From assembly GCA_944320295.1 (NCBI GenBank), contig CALUGY010000085.1, positions 1 through 40,454 of the forward strand: a DNA stretch of 40,454 nucleotides, in the 5' to 3' direction. The notes beneath the pieces were generated by a model that worked only from the letters and a program-made list of their open reading frames with translations, had not been told where the DNA came from and did no database searches. Source of the stretch: an uncultured Bacteroides sp. (GTDB lineage: Bacteria; Bacteroidota; Bacteroidia; Bacteroidales; Bacteroidaceae). How positions within the stretch are numbered: position 1 is the stretch's first letter; the number at the start of each line of letters is the position of its first letter. A program made the translations under genes and the position numbers. This document shows positions 1 through 6,910 of this stretch, one piece after another.

Positions 1-239
1 AGGTTTCGCGCGACGCGCTTGGCGCAGGCGTCAAGGCCGTGGACCTCTTTGTGGAAAACGCCGCGATATTCGCCTCGAAAGGCGAGATGCGCAAGCTGGT
101 GCAAGGCGGAGGCGTGTCGCTCAACAAGGAGAAACTCGCCGCTTTCGACCAGATGGTCACTACAGCCGACCTGTTGGATGGCAAGTATCTGCTTGTGCAA
201 CGTGGCAAGAAGAACTATTATCTGGTCATTGCAAAATAA
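1..239 (+). CDS. tyrS: Tyrosyl-tRNA synthetase, C-terminal end (partial)
   Basis: This is the last 78 or so residues of a protein whose start lies before the window; the reading frame begins at base 3 and ends with TAA at 237-239. The stretch [13 protein letters not shown] followed by [17 protein letters not shown] is the S4-like RNA-binding tail found at the end of bacterial class I tyrosyl-tRNA synthetases. In the family this tail grips the long variable arm of tRNA-Tyr while the missing N-terminal Rossmann domain charges it with tyrosine. The gene is followed by a clear intrinsic terminator, so it ends its transcription unit. Only the tail is visible, so the identification rests on that domain alone. 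Confidence 0.85.
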   Translation, partial: VSRDALGAGVKAVDLFVENAAIFASKGEMRKLVQGGGVSLNKEKLAAFDQMVTTADLLDGKYLLVQRGKKNYYLVIAK

Positions 240-277
240 AGACATACACACAGCCTGCCGCCAGGCAAGCAAAACGA

Positions 278-313
278 CAGGACCGGCCTATGAAGCGCCG
301 GTCCTGCTTTTTT
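278..313 (+). terminator. Intrinsic terminator of tyrS
   Basis: A perfect 10-bp stem (CAGGACCGGC at 278-287 with GCCGGTCCTG at 297-306) has a 9-nt loop and is followed by a run of six T at 308-313. It lies 39 bases after the tyrS stop codon and should end that transcript. Confidence 0.85.
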
Positions 314-379
314 ATGCCTTTCGCACAATATATCAAGCAATTATCATCGGCATACAAGTGTTCGTAAACGGCAGCATCC

Positions 380-475
380 GGGGCGTTTGTCCCGAACGTG
401 TACGGAGCGCGGCCGCAACGTGTTCCGGCCGTACTCGCAACATGTCGCGCTTGCACCCGCAACGCGTTCCGTCCT
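380..475. repeat. 22-bp dyad array A (4 units, ACRYGT cores)
   Basis: Four ACRYGT cores start at 396, 418, 440 and 462, exactly 22 bp apart: ACGTGT, ACGTGT, ACATGT, ACGCGT. The left arm GGGCGTTTGT (381-390) matches the arm of the other arrays; no clear right arm is seen. It lies after the tyrS terminator and about 150 bp before the tRNA-Gln promoter, so it sits between two transcription units. Confidence 0.9.
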
Positions 476-601
476 CAGGCCGGAAATACCTGCCCGTTTT
501 CTGCATAAAGCCCGCGCCAAACACAAACACCATGCAGCATAAGCCGGCAAGCCGTTTTCTGCCTGTTCCTAAAGCATTTCGTTGAAAAAACAAACAAAAA
601 G

Positions 602-633
602 TTTGCGAGTATCGCGGCAATGCCCTATCTTTG
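602..633 (+). promoter_or_regulatory. Bacteroides-type promoter for tRNA-Gln
   Basis: A TTTG box at 602-605 and TATCTTTG at 626-633 are 20 bp apart. This fits the -33/-7 consensus of the Bacteroides primary sigma factor. Transcription would begin about 25 bp before the mature tRNA. Confidence 0.75.
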
Positions 634-664
634 CACCGCTTTTCAAAAGAAAGCACCCGATGTT

Positions 665-735
665 TGGACTATGGTGTAATGGTAGCACAACAGATTTTGG
701 TTCTGTTTGTCCAAGTTCGAATCTTGGTAGTCCAA
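665..735 (+). tRNA. tRNA-Gln (anticodon TTG)
   Basis: The acceptor stem is TGGACTA (665-671) with TAGTCCA (728-734), and the discriminator is A735. The anticodon stem ACAGA/TCTGT encloses the 7-nt loop TTTTGGT, which places TTG at 697-699 and reads the glutamine codon CAA. The T arm is CCAAG-TTCGAAT-CTTGG. The 3' CCA is not encoded and must be added after transcription. It is a lone tRNA with its own promoter and terminator. Confidence 0.95.
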
Positions 736-748
736 CAGGCCAGCGGGA

Positions 749-787
749 AAGCCCCAGGAGATATTCTCTTGGGGCTTCTTCTTTTTC
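749..787 (+). terminator. Intrinsic terminator of tRNA-Gln
   Basis: The stem GCCCCAGGAGA with TCTCTTGGGGC has one mismatch and a very short loop, and is followed by a T-rich run (TTCTTCTTTTTCT). It ends the tRNA-Gln transcript and abuts the 3' end of the minus-strand gene at 788. Confidence 0.75.
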
Positions 788-2806
788 TCAAAACTTCAGG
801 CGGAGTTGGGCTTGCAGGTCGGTCTTCCGGTTGCCGCGTATCAGGTCGTTGCCCGAACCAATCTCGTCCCTGTCGCCATAGGCGGTATGTCCCAACTTTA
901 CGAGCAGCATCGCCGTTTCACCCAAATCGTAACGCACACAGGCCGAACAGCGGAAGCCTTGCCCCGAAAACGCCGGGGTGTAGAACGTGTAAAGCAGTCC
1001 CCGCTCGTAGACATATACACGCGAATCGTAGTCGTCCGTATCGAAGTAAGTGCCCTGTACCGACAACGACAAAGGCAAGCAAGGCAACGTGTAGGCGCAC
1101 AACTGTGTGCATTGCCAGCCGTGCCTGGAGGAATAATGTTGCTGGCGGAACAACACATAGTCCGCCGTGGTTTGAAAGTGCCATGCGCCGGGACGGTAAG
1201 TGCCGCGCACGCGTATCCGGTGGTGATGGGTGGGCAATGTCACCTCCCCGCCCGTGCCCGTCACGTCACGCTCCTTGCGCTTGTAACGATAATTGGCAAG
1301 CAGCGTCAAATCTTCACGGGGTGTATAGACAGCTTGAAAACGGAGGTCTGTGCCCTGCGACGGCTTGCTTATGCGGTATTTCCACCACGGAAAGGAAAAG
1401 AAATCGGCAGAGGCGAAAAACCTCCACCGGGCAAATGGCGAAATTTCGGCGGCCATGTACCAACCGTTTTCGTTCTGTGGTGTGCTTCCCTCGCCGAAGC
1501 TCCCGGCAAACATGGCCCAATAGTCGTGCGCATAGTAACGGTGTACAAGCAACAAGCGGTAGTCGGGTGAGAAGTCATAGCTCAAGCGGTTGAGGAAAGC
1601 ACATCCTTTTGTCCCGATGGCCGCTTCTCCCGACCAGCCGAAACCTCCCGAACGATAACGGTAATCAATCCCCGCATTATAGAAACGGGTGCCGTGCAGG
1701 TTATACTTGGCATACTTGCGCAAACGGGGTTCATAGGGACGGTCGAAGAAGTAATATAGCCCGGTAATGCCCACGTGCAACGCATCCCCTTCGTAGTTCA
1801 CGTTACCACCTGCCGCCTGCAAGGTTGCCGCATTCGCCTTGTCGGCCTCCTTTTGTGTACGGTGCAGTCCGGTCTTGTAGATGGATACCAGGTTGCCGTC
1901 CTCCACCGTCCCGTCGAGCGAACGGTGCGAATAAAATGCCGATGCCGACAACTTTTCAGACACATTCACCGTAGCTGCCGCACCCCGGAAATAATTATAC
2001 TCATCAGTAGAAGAATGACGACGGATGCCTGTGCCACGGAAATCGGAAGTAACCAGGGAAAAAGACTTGCCAAGCCCGAAATTGTTCCCCAATACCAATC
2101 CTTGCCCGAAGGAAAGGCGGTAGTTTCCCAACGCCAAGGCTTTCAATCTGCCTGCATCCCTCAACAGGAAGTAGACGGAATAGTAGTCATATCCCTTGGC
2201 ATCGTGCAGGGCGAAAAACGGCTCGCCCGCGTCTTTCTCCGCCGAAAAGCCCACTTGCAAATACTCGCCATAACGAAAGCCATAGCGCAATGAATGGTAA
2301 GGAGACGGGCCGAGGTATTCCTTCCGGTATCCCTCCCTTGTGTAGAAGGGTACATCAAACCGGGCCAATGCTTCGTGCTTGCCATATTTGAAGATTCGTT
2401 TCAAGGAGGGAAAGTTCCTTCCCTCTTCCACCGGACGGACGCATACATAAGGAAGCAACCGTTCTATGGTGCGCTTGTCCATTCCCTCCACTAACTGAAG
2501 TTCGTAGAGCGTCTTCATTTGTCCGTGGATGTATACATAAGCCTGAATGCCCTCCACTTGCCGGGCGGTGAGAAAAGGGAACTGTTCCAATTCCCTACGT
2601 GTGGCAGAGTTCAAATTAAGCGGTTCGTGCAAACGATACGACAAATCTTCCAATTCGTCTTCCCATGCAGGAAGTTCGCCTGTCTCCTCTGCCAGTTCTT
2701 CAAGGTTTTCCTCCCAAAGGATAAGGGAAGGAGTCTGCGCCCCAAGCGAAGAAGCTGCCAGAATCATGGCCGATATGATGAATGTTTTCAGGTATTGCAT
2801 AGACAT
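788..2806 (-). CDS. Helix-hairpin-helix protein with C-terminal outer-membrane beta-barrel-like region
   Basis: The 672-residue product starts with a signal peptide (about residues 1-23, cleavage after LGAQ). An acidic segment follows, then at about 60-120 a ComEA-like helix-hairpin-helix region (LNLNSATRRELEQFP, then a second hairpin at LVEGMDKRTIERLLPY). The rest, about 150-672, is rich in aromatic and glycine residues in alternating strands and ends in a phenylalanine (LRLKF), as outer-membrane barrels do. HhH domains usually bind the DNA backbone, and one joined to an exported barrel-like protein is unusual. I know such proteins from Bacteroidetes genomes but not an established function. 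A second ATG lies two codons downstream, and either start preserves the signal peptide. A minus-strand promoter lies just upstream at 2817-2848. Confidence 0.8.
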   Translation of the reverse strand: MSMQYLKTFIISAMILAASSLGAQTPSLILWEENLEELAEETGELPAWEDELEDLSYRLHEPLNLNSATRRELEQFPFLTARQVEGIQAYVYIHGQMKTLYELQLVEGMDKRTIERLLPYVCVRPVEEGRNFPSLKRIFKYGKHEALARFDVPFYTREGYRKEYLGPSPYHSLRYGFRYGEYLQVGFSAEKDAGEPFFALHDAKGYDYYSVYFLLRDAGRLKALALGNYRLSFGQGLVLGNNFGLGKSFSLVTSDFRGTGIRRHSSTDEYNYFRGAAATVNVSEKLSASAFYSHRSLDGTVEDGNLVSIYKTGLHRTQKEADKANAATLQAAGGNVNYEGDALHVGITGLYYFFDRPYEPRLRKYAKYNLHGTRFYNAGIDYRYRSGGFGWSGEAAIGTKGCAFLNRLSYDFSPDYRLLLVHRYYAHDYWAMFAGSFGEGSTPQNENGWYMAAEISPFARWRFFASADFFSFPWWKYRISKPSQGTDLRFQAVYTPREDLTLLANYRYKRKERDVTGTGGEVTLPTHHHRIRVRGTYRPGAWHFQTTADYVLFRQQHYSSRHGWQCTQLCAYTLPCLPLSLSVQGTYFDTDDYDSRVYVYERGLLYTFYTPAFSGQGFRCSACVRYDLGETAMLLVKLGHTAYGDRDEIGSGNDLIRGNRKTDLQAQLRLKF

Positions 2807-2816
2807 TTTTAGCGCG

Positions 2817-2848
2817 CTAAGTTACCTTAAATAAGTTAACAATACAAC
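2817..2848 (-). promoter_or_regulatory. Likely promoter of the HhH/barrel gene
   Basis: Read on the minus strand, TTG (2847-2845) and TAACTTAG (2824-2817) are 20 bp apart. The second box differs from TAnnTTTG at one base. It is 11 bases from the start codon at 2806, so the leader would be very short. Confidence 0.4.
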
Positions 2849-2900
2849 GAAAAACACACGCAATATGCTTGTATTACGCGGAATAGCGTACATTTGCAAT

Positions 2901-3521
2901 ATGAAGATGCGCGGAAAATTCATCATGACCATCACATTGCTTTGTCTTACCGTCTCCATGCTACGGGCACAGGGACGAGCGGATGACGCACCACCTTCCA
3001 CGAAATCCGTGTACCTTACTCCCATGTGCGTGTATCAGGGCGACACCATTCCTTGCGTACAGCTAAGCACCGTCTACATATTCAAACCCATGGTCTTTAA
3101 GAACAAGCGCGACATGCGGCGTTACTATCGCTTGATAAGGGACGTAAAGAAGGTGCTGCCCATAGCCAACGAAGTGCGGACGGCCATCATAGAGACGTAC
3201 GAGTACCTGCAAACGTTGCCCGACGAAGAGGCACGCCAGCGGCACCTGAAGTACATGGAGAAGAGTATCAAGCAGCAATACACTCCGCGCATGAAGAAGC
3301 TTACCTTCTCGCAAGGCAAGCTCTTGATAAAACTGATAGACCGACAGACCAACTCCACGGGCTTTGAACTTGTCAGGGCTTTTCTCGGCCCGTTCCGTGC
3401 AGGGTTTTACCAGGCATTCGCCGCACTCTTCGGGGCCAGCCTGAAAAAGCAGTACGACCCTGAAGGGGAAGACGCATTGACAGAAAGAATCGTGTTATTG
3501 GTAGAAAGCGGCCAACTGTAA
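2901..3521 (+). CDS. DUF4294 domain protein, exported
   Basis: This 206-residue protein has a signal peptide (MKMRGKFIM, then a hydrophobic stretch ending MLRAQ). The body matches the Bacteroidetes DUF4294 family: QGDTIPCVQLSTVYIF near the start, then the helical segment KRDMRRYYRLIRDVKKVLP with many basic residues. The family's function is not established. I chose the ATG at 2901 because it gives a signal peptide with a basic N-terminus. The longer frame from 2865 adds residues with no sign of being coding, and an ATG at 2925 would lose the positive charges. It converges on the YitT gene with only 23 bases between them and no obvious terminator. Confidence 0.75.
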   Translation: MKMRGKFIMTITLLCLTVSMLRAQGRADDAPPSTKSVYLTPMCVYQGDTIPCVQLSTVYIFKPMVFKNKRDMRRYYRLIRDVKKVLPIANEVRTAIIETYEYLQTLPDEEARQRHLKYMEKSIKQQYTPRMKKLTFSQGKLLIKLIDRQTNSTGFELVRAFLGPFRAGFYQAFAALFGASLKKQYDPEGEDALTERIVLLVESGQL

Positions 3522-3544
3522 GGCATCGCTCTCCCACTCTGTCC

Positions 3545-4507
3545 TTATTCGGGTTGCACTTCGTTGCGCGAAGGAAGTTCTTTCCACCCTTCGCCAAAAG
3601 CGTCGTAAGCGTCCGTCACCACGACGAAAGCATTCGGGTCGGCTTCTTTTATCATAGCTTTCAGACCAGCCACTTCCTTATAGCTTACCACCAGAAACAG
3701 CATCTGCTTCTCGGCTTTCGTATAAAGGCCGCTGCTCTTGATGTGCGTAGCCGTGCGGTCCAAGTCTTCCAAAATATATTTGTGCAGCAACGGAAGTTCC
3801 TTGTCACTTATCACAAAGATGAGCTTATCGTTTTTCTCGCCGTTTATGACACGTGCCAATACACGCGATGTCACAAAGATGGCGATGAGCGAATAGAAGG
3901 AAAGATAGAACGAAGGCTGTGCCACATCGTCCGCACTACCTATGCCGAAACCTATCACTACAAGGCCGAAGCCCACTACCACCGCGTCGACCATCAGAAT
4001 GCCGGTGGAGAAACGTATGTGGGCATACTTCTGCAAAATCATGGCCACAATGTCGCTACCGCCCGTAGTGGCTTGGTTGCGCACCACAAGTCCCTCTCCA
4101 ATACCGATGAGCGACGCACCGATGATGGACGTCAGCAGCAAGTGGTCTGTCATGTCGAGCAGTCCGCCCACTAAGAGCGACGGGTCGAGAGCGTGCAAGG
4201 CTTCTTCATTGGGATAGCCTATGTAAGACAGGAAGTTCATGATGAACGGCGTGATAAGCGCGGCCACAATGGTGCGCGTGCCCAGCTTGGCACCCAACAA
4301 CACCATGGAGAGTATGAGCAAAGGAACATCGAACATGTAACCGAAAGTACCCACCTGTATGGAAGGAAATAAATTGTGCAATACGATGCTCACACCATAC
4401 ACACCTCCCGGCACAATGTTGTAAGGGTTGATGAAATACACAAAACCTGCTGCCATGATGGTACAGCCCAACAAAATCTGAATCCAAGATGATATTGTCT
4501 TCTTCAT
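3545..4507 (-). CDS. YitT family membrane protein (DUF161 + DUF2179), first copy
   Basis: The 320-residue protein begins MKKTISSWIQ and has about six hydrophobic segments over residues 10-220, with typical YitT motifs (FINPYNIVPGGVYGVS, NQATTGGSDIVA). A soluble C-terminal DUF2179 domain follows at about 230-310 (KLIFVISDKE, GLYTKAEKQMLFLVV). YitT proteins are integral inner-membrane proteins whose substrate is not firmly known. The ATG at 4507 was chosen because the extra upstream residues do not resemble the family. A paralogue lies at 9979-10881. A TATATTTG box at 4574-4581 on the minus strand could drive it. Confidence 0.85.
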   Translation of the reverse strand: MKKTISSWIQILLGCTIMAAGFVYFINPYNIVPGGVYGVSIVLHNLFPSIQVGTFGYMFDVPLLILSMVLLGAKLGTRTIVAALITPFIMNFLSYIGYPNEEALHALDPSLLVGGLLDMTDHLLLTSIIGASLIGIGEGLVVRNQATTGGSDIVAMILQKYAHIRFSTGILMVDAVVVGFGLVVIGFGIGSADDVAQPSFYLSFYSLIAIFVTSRVLARVINGEKNDKLIFVISDKELPLLHKYILEDLDRTATHIKSSGLYTKAEKQMLFLVVSYKEVAGLKAMIKEADPNAFVVVTDAYDAFGEGWKELPSRNEVQPE

Positions 4508-4573
4508 ATTACAAATACAAAATAAAAGGATAGTGAAAATGAGGATATTACCTTTTTCATTATGGCTATGCAG

Positions 4574-4581
4574 CAAATATA
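4574..4581 (-). promoter_or_regulatory. -7 element for the first YitT gene
   Basis: The minus strand reads TATATTTG, an exact TAnnTTTG match, about 67 bases before the start codon. I see no good TTG box at the right distance, so only the -7 element is proposed. Confidence 0.45.
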
Positions 4582-4685
4582 CGAAAAATATAAGGAATAC
4601 ACACTACATCCCGCAGAGAATTTCAATAAACGGCCATTCGGAAGGGACATTGGGCAAAACGCTGCGCGTAATCGTCCGAAAATGC

Positions 4686-4803
4686 CATATATAGGGGATT
4701 TATCCGCAACATGTCGCGAGCACGGCCGCAACGCGTTGCGTGTTTGCTCCGAACATGTTCCGTCCGCGCTCCGAACACGTTGCGAACAACGGCCCTGTAT
4801 ACT
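4686..4803. repeat. 22-bp dyad array B (4 units, ACRYGT cores)
   Basis: Cores start at 4709, 4731, 4753 and 4775: ACATGT, ACGCGT, ACATGT, ACACGT, with exact 22-bp steps. The left flank has ATATATAGGGG and the right flank ACGGCCCTGTATACTG, echoing the inverted arms of the other arrays. It lies between trmH and the first YitT gene (both minus) and is upstream of the latter's -7 element. Confidence 0.9.
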
Positions 4804-4823
4804 GAAAATTAACTTTCAGTATA
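4798..4823. repeat. Perfect AT-rich inverted repeat at the edge of array B
   Basis: TATACTGAAA (4798-4807) and TTTCAGTATA (4814-4823) form a perfect 10-bp stem with a 6-base loop, 37 bases past the trmH stop on the minus strand. There is no T run after it in the trmH direction, so it is at best a weak terminator or an mRNA 3'-end hairpin. Confidence 0.6.
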
Positions 4824-4860
4824 TCAATAAATTAACAACTATATAAAGAAAAATTGTGAA

Positions 4861-5388
4861 TTACCTTAGCTGCTTGAACAAATCCCATATCACAATGCCC
4901 GCCGTGACAGACACGTTGAGCGAATGCTTGGTACCATATTGGGGTATCTCAATGCATCCGTCGCTGGCGTCCACCACCTGCTGCTGCACCCCTTTTACCT
5001 CATTGCCAAGTATCACGGCATATTTGCGTCCCCGTTCCAACTGCAAGTTCTCCAGCATCACGCTGCCTTCCACCTGCTCCACGGAATACACCGTATAACC
5101 TTCCGATTTAAGGCTTTCCACAGCCTCCAATGTACTGTCCACATGTTTCCAGTCCACGCTGTACTCAGCGCCGAGAGCCGTCTTATGCATCTCAGGGTTA
5201 GGCGGGCAGGCCGTAATGCCACACAGATAAATGCACGATATGCGGAATGCATCCGACGTACGAAACACCGAACCTATGTTGTGCAGGCTGCGCACATTGT
5301 CCAATACCACTACGAGGGGAAGCTTTTCAGCCTCTTTAAATTCTTCTGTACTAATACGATGAAGTTCGGTAACCTTTAGTTTGCGCAT
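4861..5388 (-). CDS. TrmH/SpoU-family RNA 2'-O-methyltransferase
   Basis: This 175-residue protein carries the three SPOUT motifs of the TrmH family: DNVRSLHNIGSVFRT (about residues 29-43), ILGNEVKGV (about 126-134) and IPQYGTKHSLNVSVTAGI near the C-terminus. Members move a methyl group from S-adenosylmethionine to a ribose 2'-hydroxyl of tRNA or rRNA, using a deep trefoil knot. The short length without an extra N-terminal RNA-binding domain resembles TrmH/TrmL types, and the exact substrate cannot be read from sequence. The start at 5388 (MRKLKVTELHR) is preferred over an ATG seven codons upstream. It diverges from nadA across a 472-bp gap. Confidence 0.85.
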   Translation of the reverse strand: MRKLKVTELHRISTEEFKEAEKLPLVVVLDNVRSLHNIGSVFRTSDAFRISCIYLCGITACPPNPEMHKTALGAEYSVDWKHVDSTLEAVESLKSEGYTVYSVEQVEGSVMLENLQLERGRKYAVILGNEVKGVQQQVVDASDGCIEIPQYGTKHSLNVSVTAGIVIWDLFKQLR

Positions 5389-5860
5389 GGTCGTATGATT
5401 AATGCACAAAGATAGACCTTTCTGTTCACACAGCCGTTAATAACTGTGGAAAAACTGTGCAAAGCCACAGCAAAGATTTTAAGAACTAAAGGTTGCATTC
5501 CTGGAAAATTCCATTATAAAGCCACGCTGATGAACATAGCAAAAAAACAAACCAAGAGTTATCACGGCACATTACACACATTTTTACGCCGTACAAACAC
5601 CTTGCGTAACGAGAAAGTTACTAACTTTGTCCTGGACTAACAGGCTGTCGATAGTGTGAAGTCAAAAGCCGATTACCCGCTTATTGTCAACAGATAGGAC
5701 AACCATATGGCATGTGGAAAAAACATCCAAAACCTACGTCCGGATAATAACAACTTCACATGCAAGCAAAACACCGTTTATTTGTACACACTATTAACAG
5801 GCTATTATCACCATCATGAGATTTTCTTTTTAAAACATAAAAGAAATATATAATATAAAT
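5389..5860. other. Long AT-rich divergent gap; candidate replication origin
   Basis: No credible gene is present. The gap lies between divergent trmH and nadA and is clearly more AT-rich than its surroundings. It contains TTAATAACTGTGGAAAAACT around 5437-5456 and TGTGGAAAA again near 5714, each one mismatch from the DnaA box TTATCCACA on the opposite strand. Looser matches are TTACACACA near 5572 and TTGTACACA near 5782. There is an A/T-only-like stretch at 5821-5860 beside nadA. This mix resembles bacterial oriC regions, but an ordinary divergent promoter region is also possible. A TAACTTTG box at 5622-5629 could start nadA with a long leader. Confidence 0.3.
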
Positions 5861-6799
5861 ATGGTTGATATCAAGGAAGCAATCAAAGAACTGAAGAAAC
5901 AGAAGAACGCCGTCATCCTGGCACATTACTACCAACGTGGCGAGATACAAGACATAGCCGACTTTGTGGGTGACAGCCTGGCCCTGGCACAATGGGCTGC
6001 CCGTACCGATGCACAGGTACTGGTGATGTGCGGGGTTCACTTCATGGGCGAAACAGCCAAGGTCCTTTGCCCTGACAAGAAAGTGCTGGTTCCCGACATG
6101 GCCGCAGGTTGCTCGTTGGCCGACAGCTGTCCGGCTGAAGCGTTTGCCAAGTTTGTCGGAGAGCATCCGGGATATACCGTAGTGTCTTATGTAAACACTA
6201 CCGCAGCCGTCAAAGCCGTGACTGATGTAGTGGTGACATCCACCAACGCACGGCAGATAGTGGAAAGCTTTCCGCATGACGAGAAAATCATCTTCGGGCC
6301 CGACAGGAACCTTGGAAACTACATAAACAGCGTCACAGGCCGTAACATGTTGCTTTGGGACGGTTGTTGCCATGTGCACGAACAGTTCTCCATAGAAAAG
6401 ATAATAGAGTTGAAGCGCAGTCATCCGGGTGCGCTGGTGTTGGCCCATCCCGAATGCAAGGGCGCTCTGTTGAAGTTGGCTGACGTGGTAGGTTCTACTG
6501 CCGCATTGCTGAAATATGCGGTAAAGCATCCCGAGAACTGTTACATCGTAGCCACGGAGTCGGGCATACTGCACGAGATGCATAAGCGGTGTCCGGACAC
6601 GGAGTTCATCCCTGCCCCGCCCGACAATGGTTCTTGCGCTTGTAACGAATGCAGCTACATGCGCCTGAATACATTAGAAAAACTTTATGACTGTCTGAAA
6701 AACGAGTCTCCTGAAATAAAAGTGGATGTGGATATCGCTGCAAAAGCGGTGCGGCCGATAGAGCGGATGCTGGAGATATCAGCCCGCTTGGGGCTGTAA
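5861..6799 (+). CDS. nadA: Quinolinate synthase
   Basis: NadA condenses iminoaspartate with dihydroxyacetone phosphate to give quinolinate, the second step of de novo NAD synthesis in the cytoplasm. The 312-residue protein shows AHYYQRGEIQDIADFVGDS at 21-39, DMAAGCSLADSC at 79-90, and conserved cysteines at 84, 169/170 and 259/261/264 that fit the three ligands of its oxygen-sensitive 4Fe-4S cluster. The length is typical of the short form of the family. Its partner nadB is in the same window (29513-31111) but 23 kb away and on the other strand. The ATG at 5861 is preceded by a strongly AT-rich leader. Confidence 0.97.
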   Translation: MVDIKEAIKELKKQKNAVILAHYYQRGEIQDIADFVGDSLALAQWAARTDAQVLVMCGVHFMGETAKVLCPDKKVLVPDMAAGCSLADSCPAEAFAKFVGEHPGYTVVSYVNTTAAVKAVTDVVVTSTNARQIVESFPHDEKIIFGPDRNLGNYINSVTGRNMLLWDGCCHVHEQFSIEKIIELKRSHPGALVLAHPECKGALLKLADVVGSTAALLKYAVKHPENCYIVATESGILHEMHKRCPDTEFIPAPPDNGSCACNECSYMRLNTLEKLYDCLKNESPEIKVDVDIAAKAVRPIERMLEISARLGL

Positions 6800-6810
6800 G
6801 CCCCCTCCCT

Positions 6811-6893
6811 CCTCCCCCCCAAGGGGGAGGTGACTTGATTGCAGCCTGCTTCCGGTTGACCGGATGCCTTGTACCCCTCCCCTTCGGGGGAAG
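6811..6893. terminator. Cluster of three hairpins between converging nadA and porZ
   Basis: Three short stems follow each other in the 111-bp convergent gap: CCTCCCCC/GGGGGAGG (6811-6830), TCCGG/CCGGA (6851-6864) and TCCCC/GGGGGA (6878-6891). None has a clean T run. Together they probably stop or stabilise transcripts from both sides. Confidence 0.5.
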
Positions 6894-6910
6894 CCGGGAG
6901 TGGCGTTGAC

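Noticed and set aside
388-475. Reading the 22-bp arrays as small CRISPR arrays
   Set aside because: Each has only four units, the conserved part is a 14-bp dyad and the intervening bases are themselves constrained, not unique spacers. No cas gene is present.
226-656. Several open frames across array A, and similar ones across arrays D, F and H
   Set aside because: The repeats avoid stop codons because of their CG-rich dyads, so frames appear on both strands at once; none has a family resemblance or a start signal.
2889-2896. TACATTTG as a promoter of the DUF4294 gene
   Set aside because: It lies only a few bases before the preferred ATG at 2901, and the nearest TTG box is 17 bp away, too close. 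It may be chance, or the true start may be further downstream.
5446-5640. 64-codon frame in the trmH-nadA gap
   Set aside because: The composition is that of the AT-rich gap and the peptide shows no recognisable features; it overlaps the candidate origin motifs.
6800-6910. A further 22-bp array between nadA and porZ
   Set aside because: The gap contains short G/C-run hairpins with no ACRYGT core and no 22-bp step.
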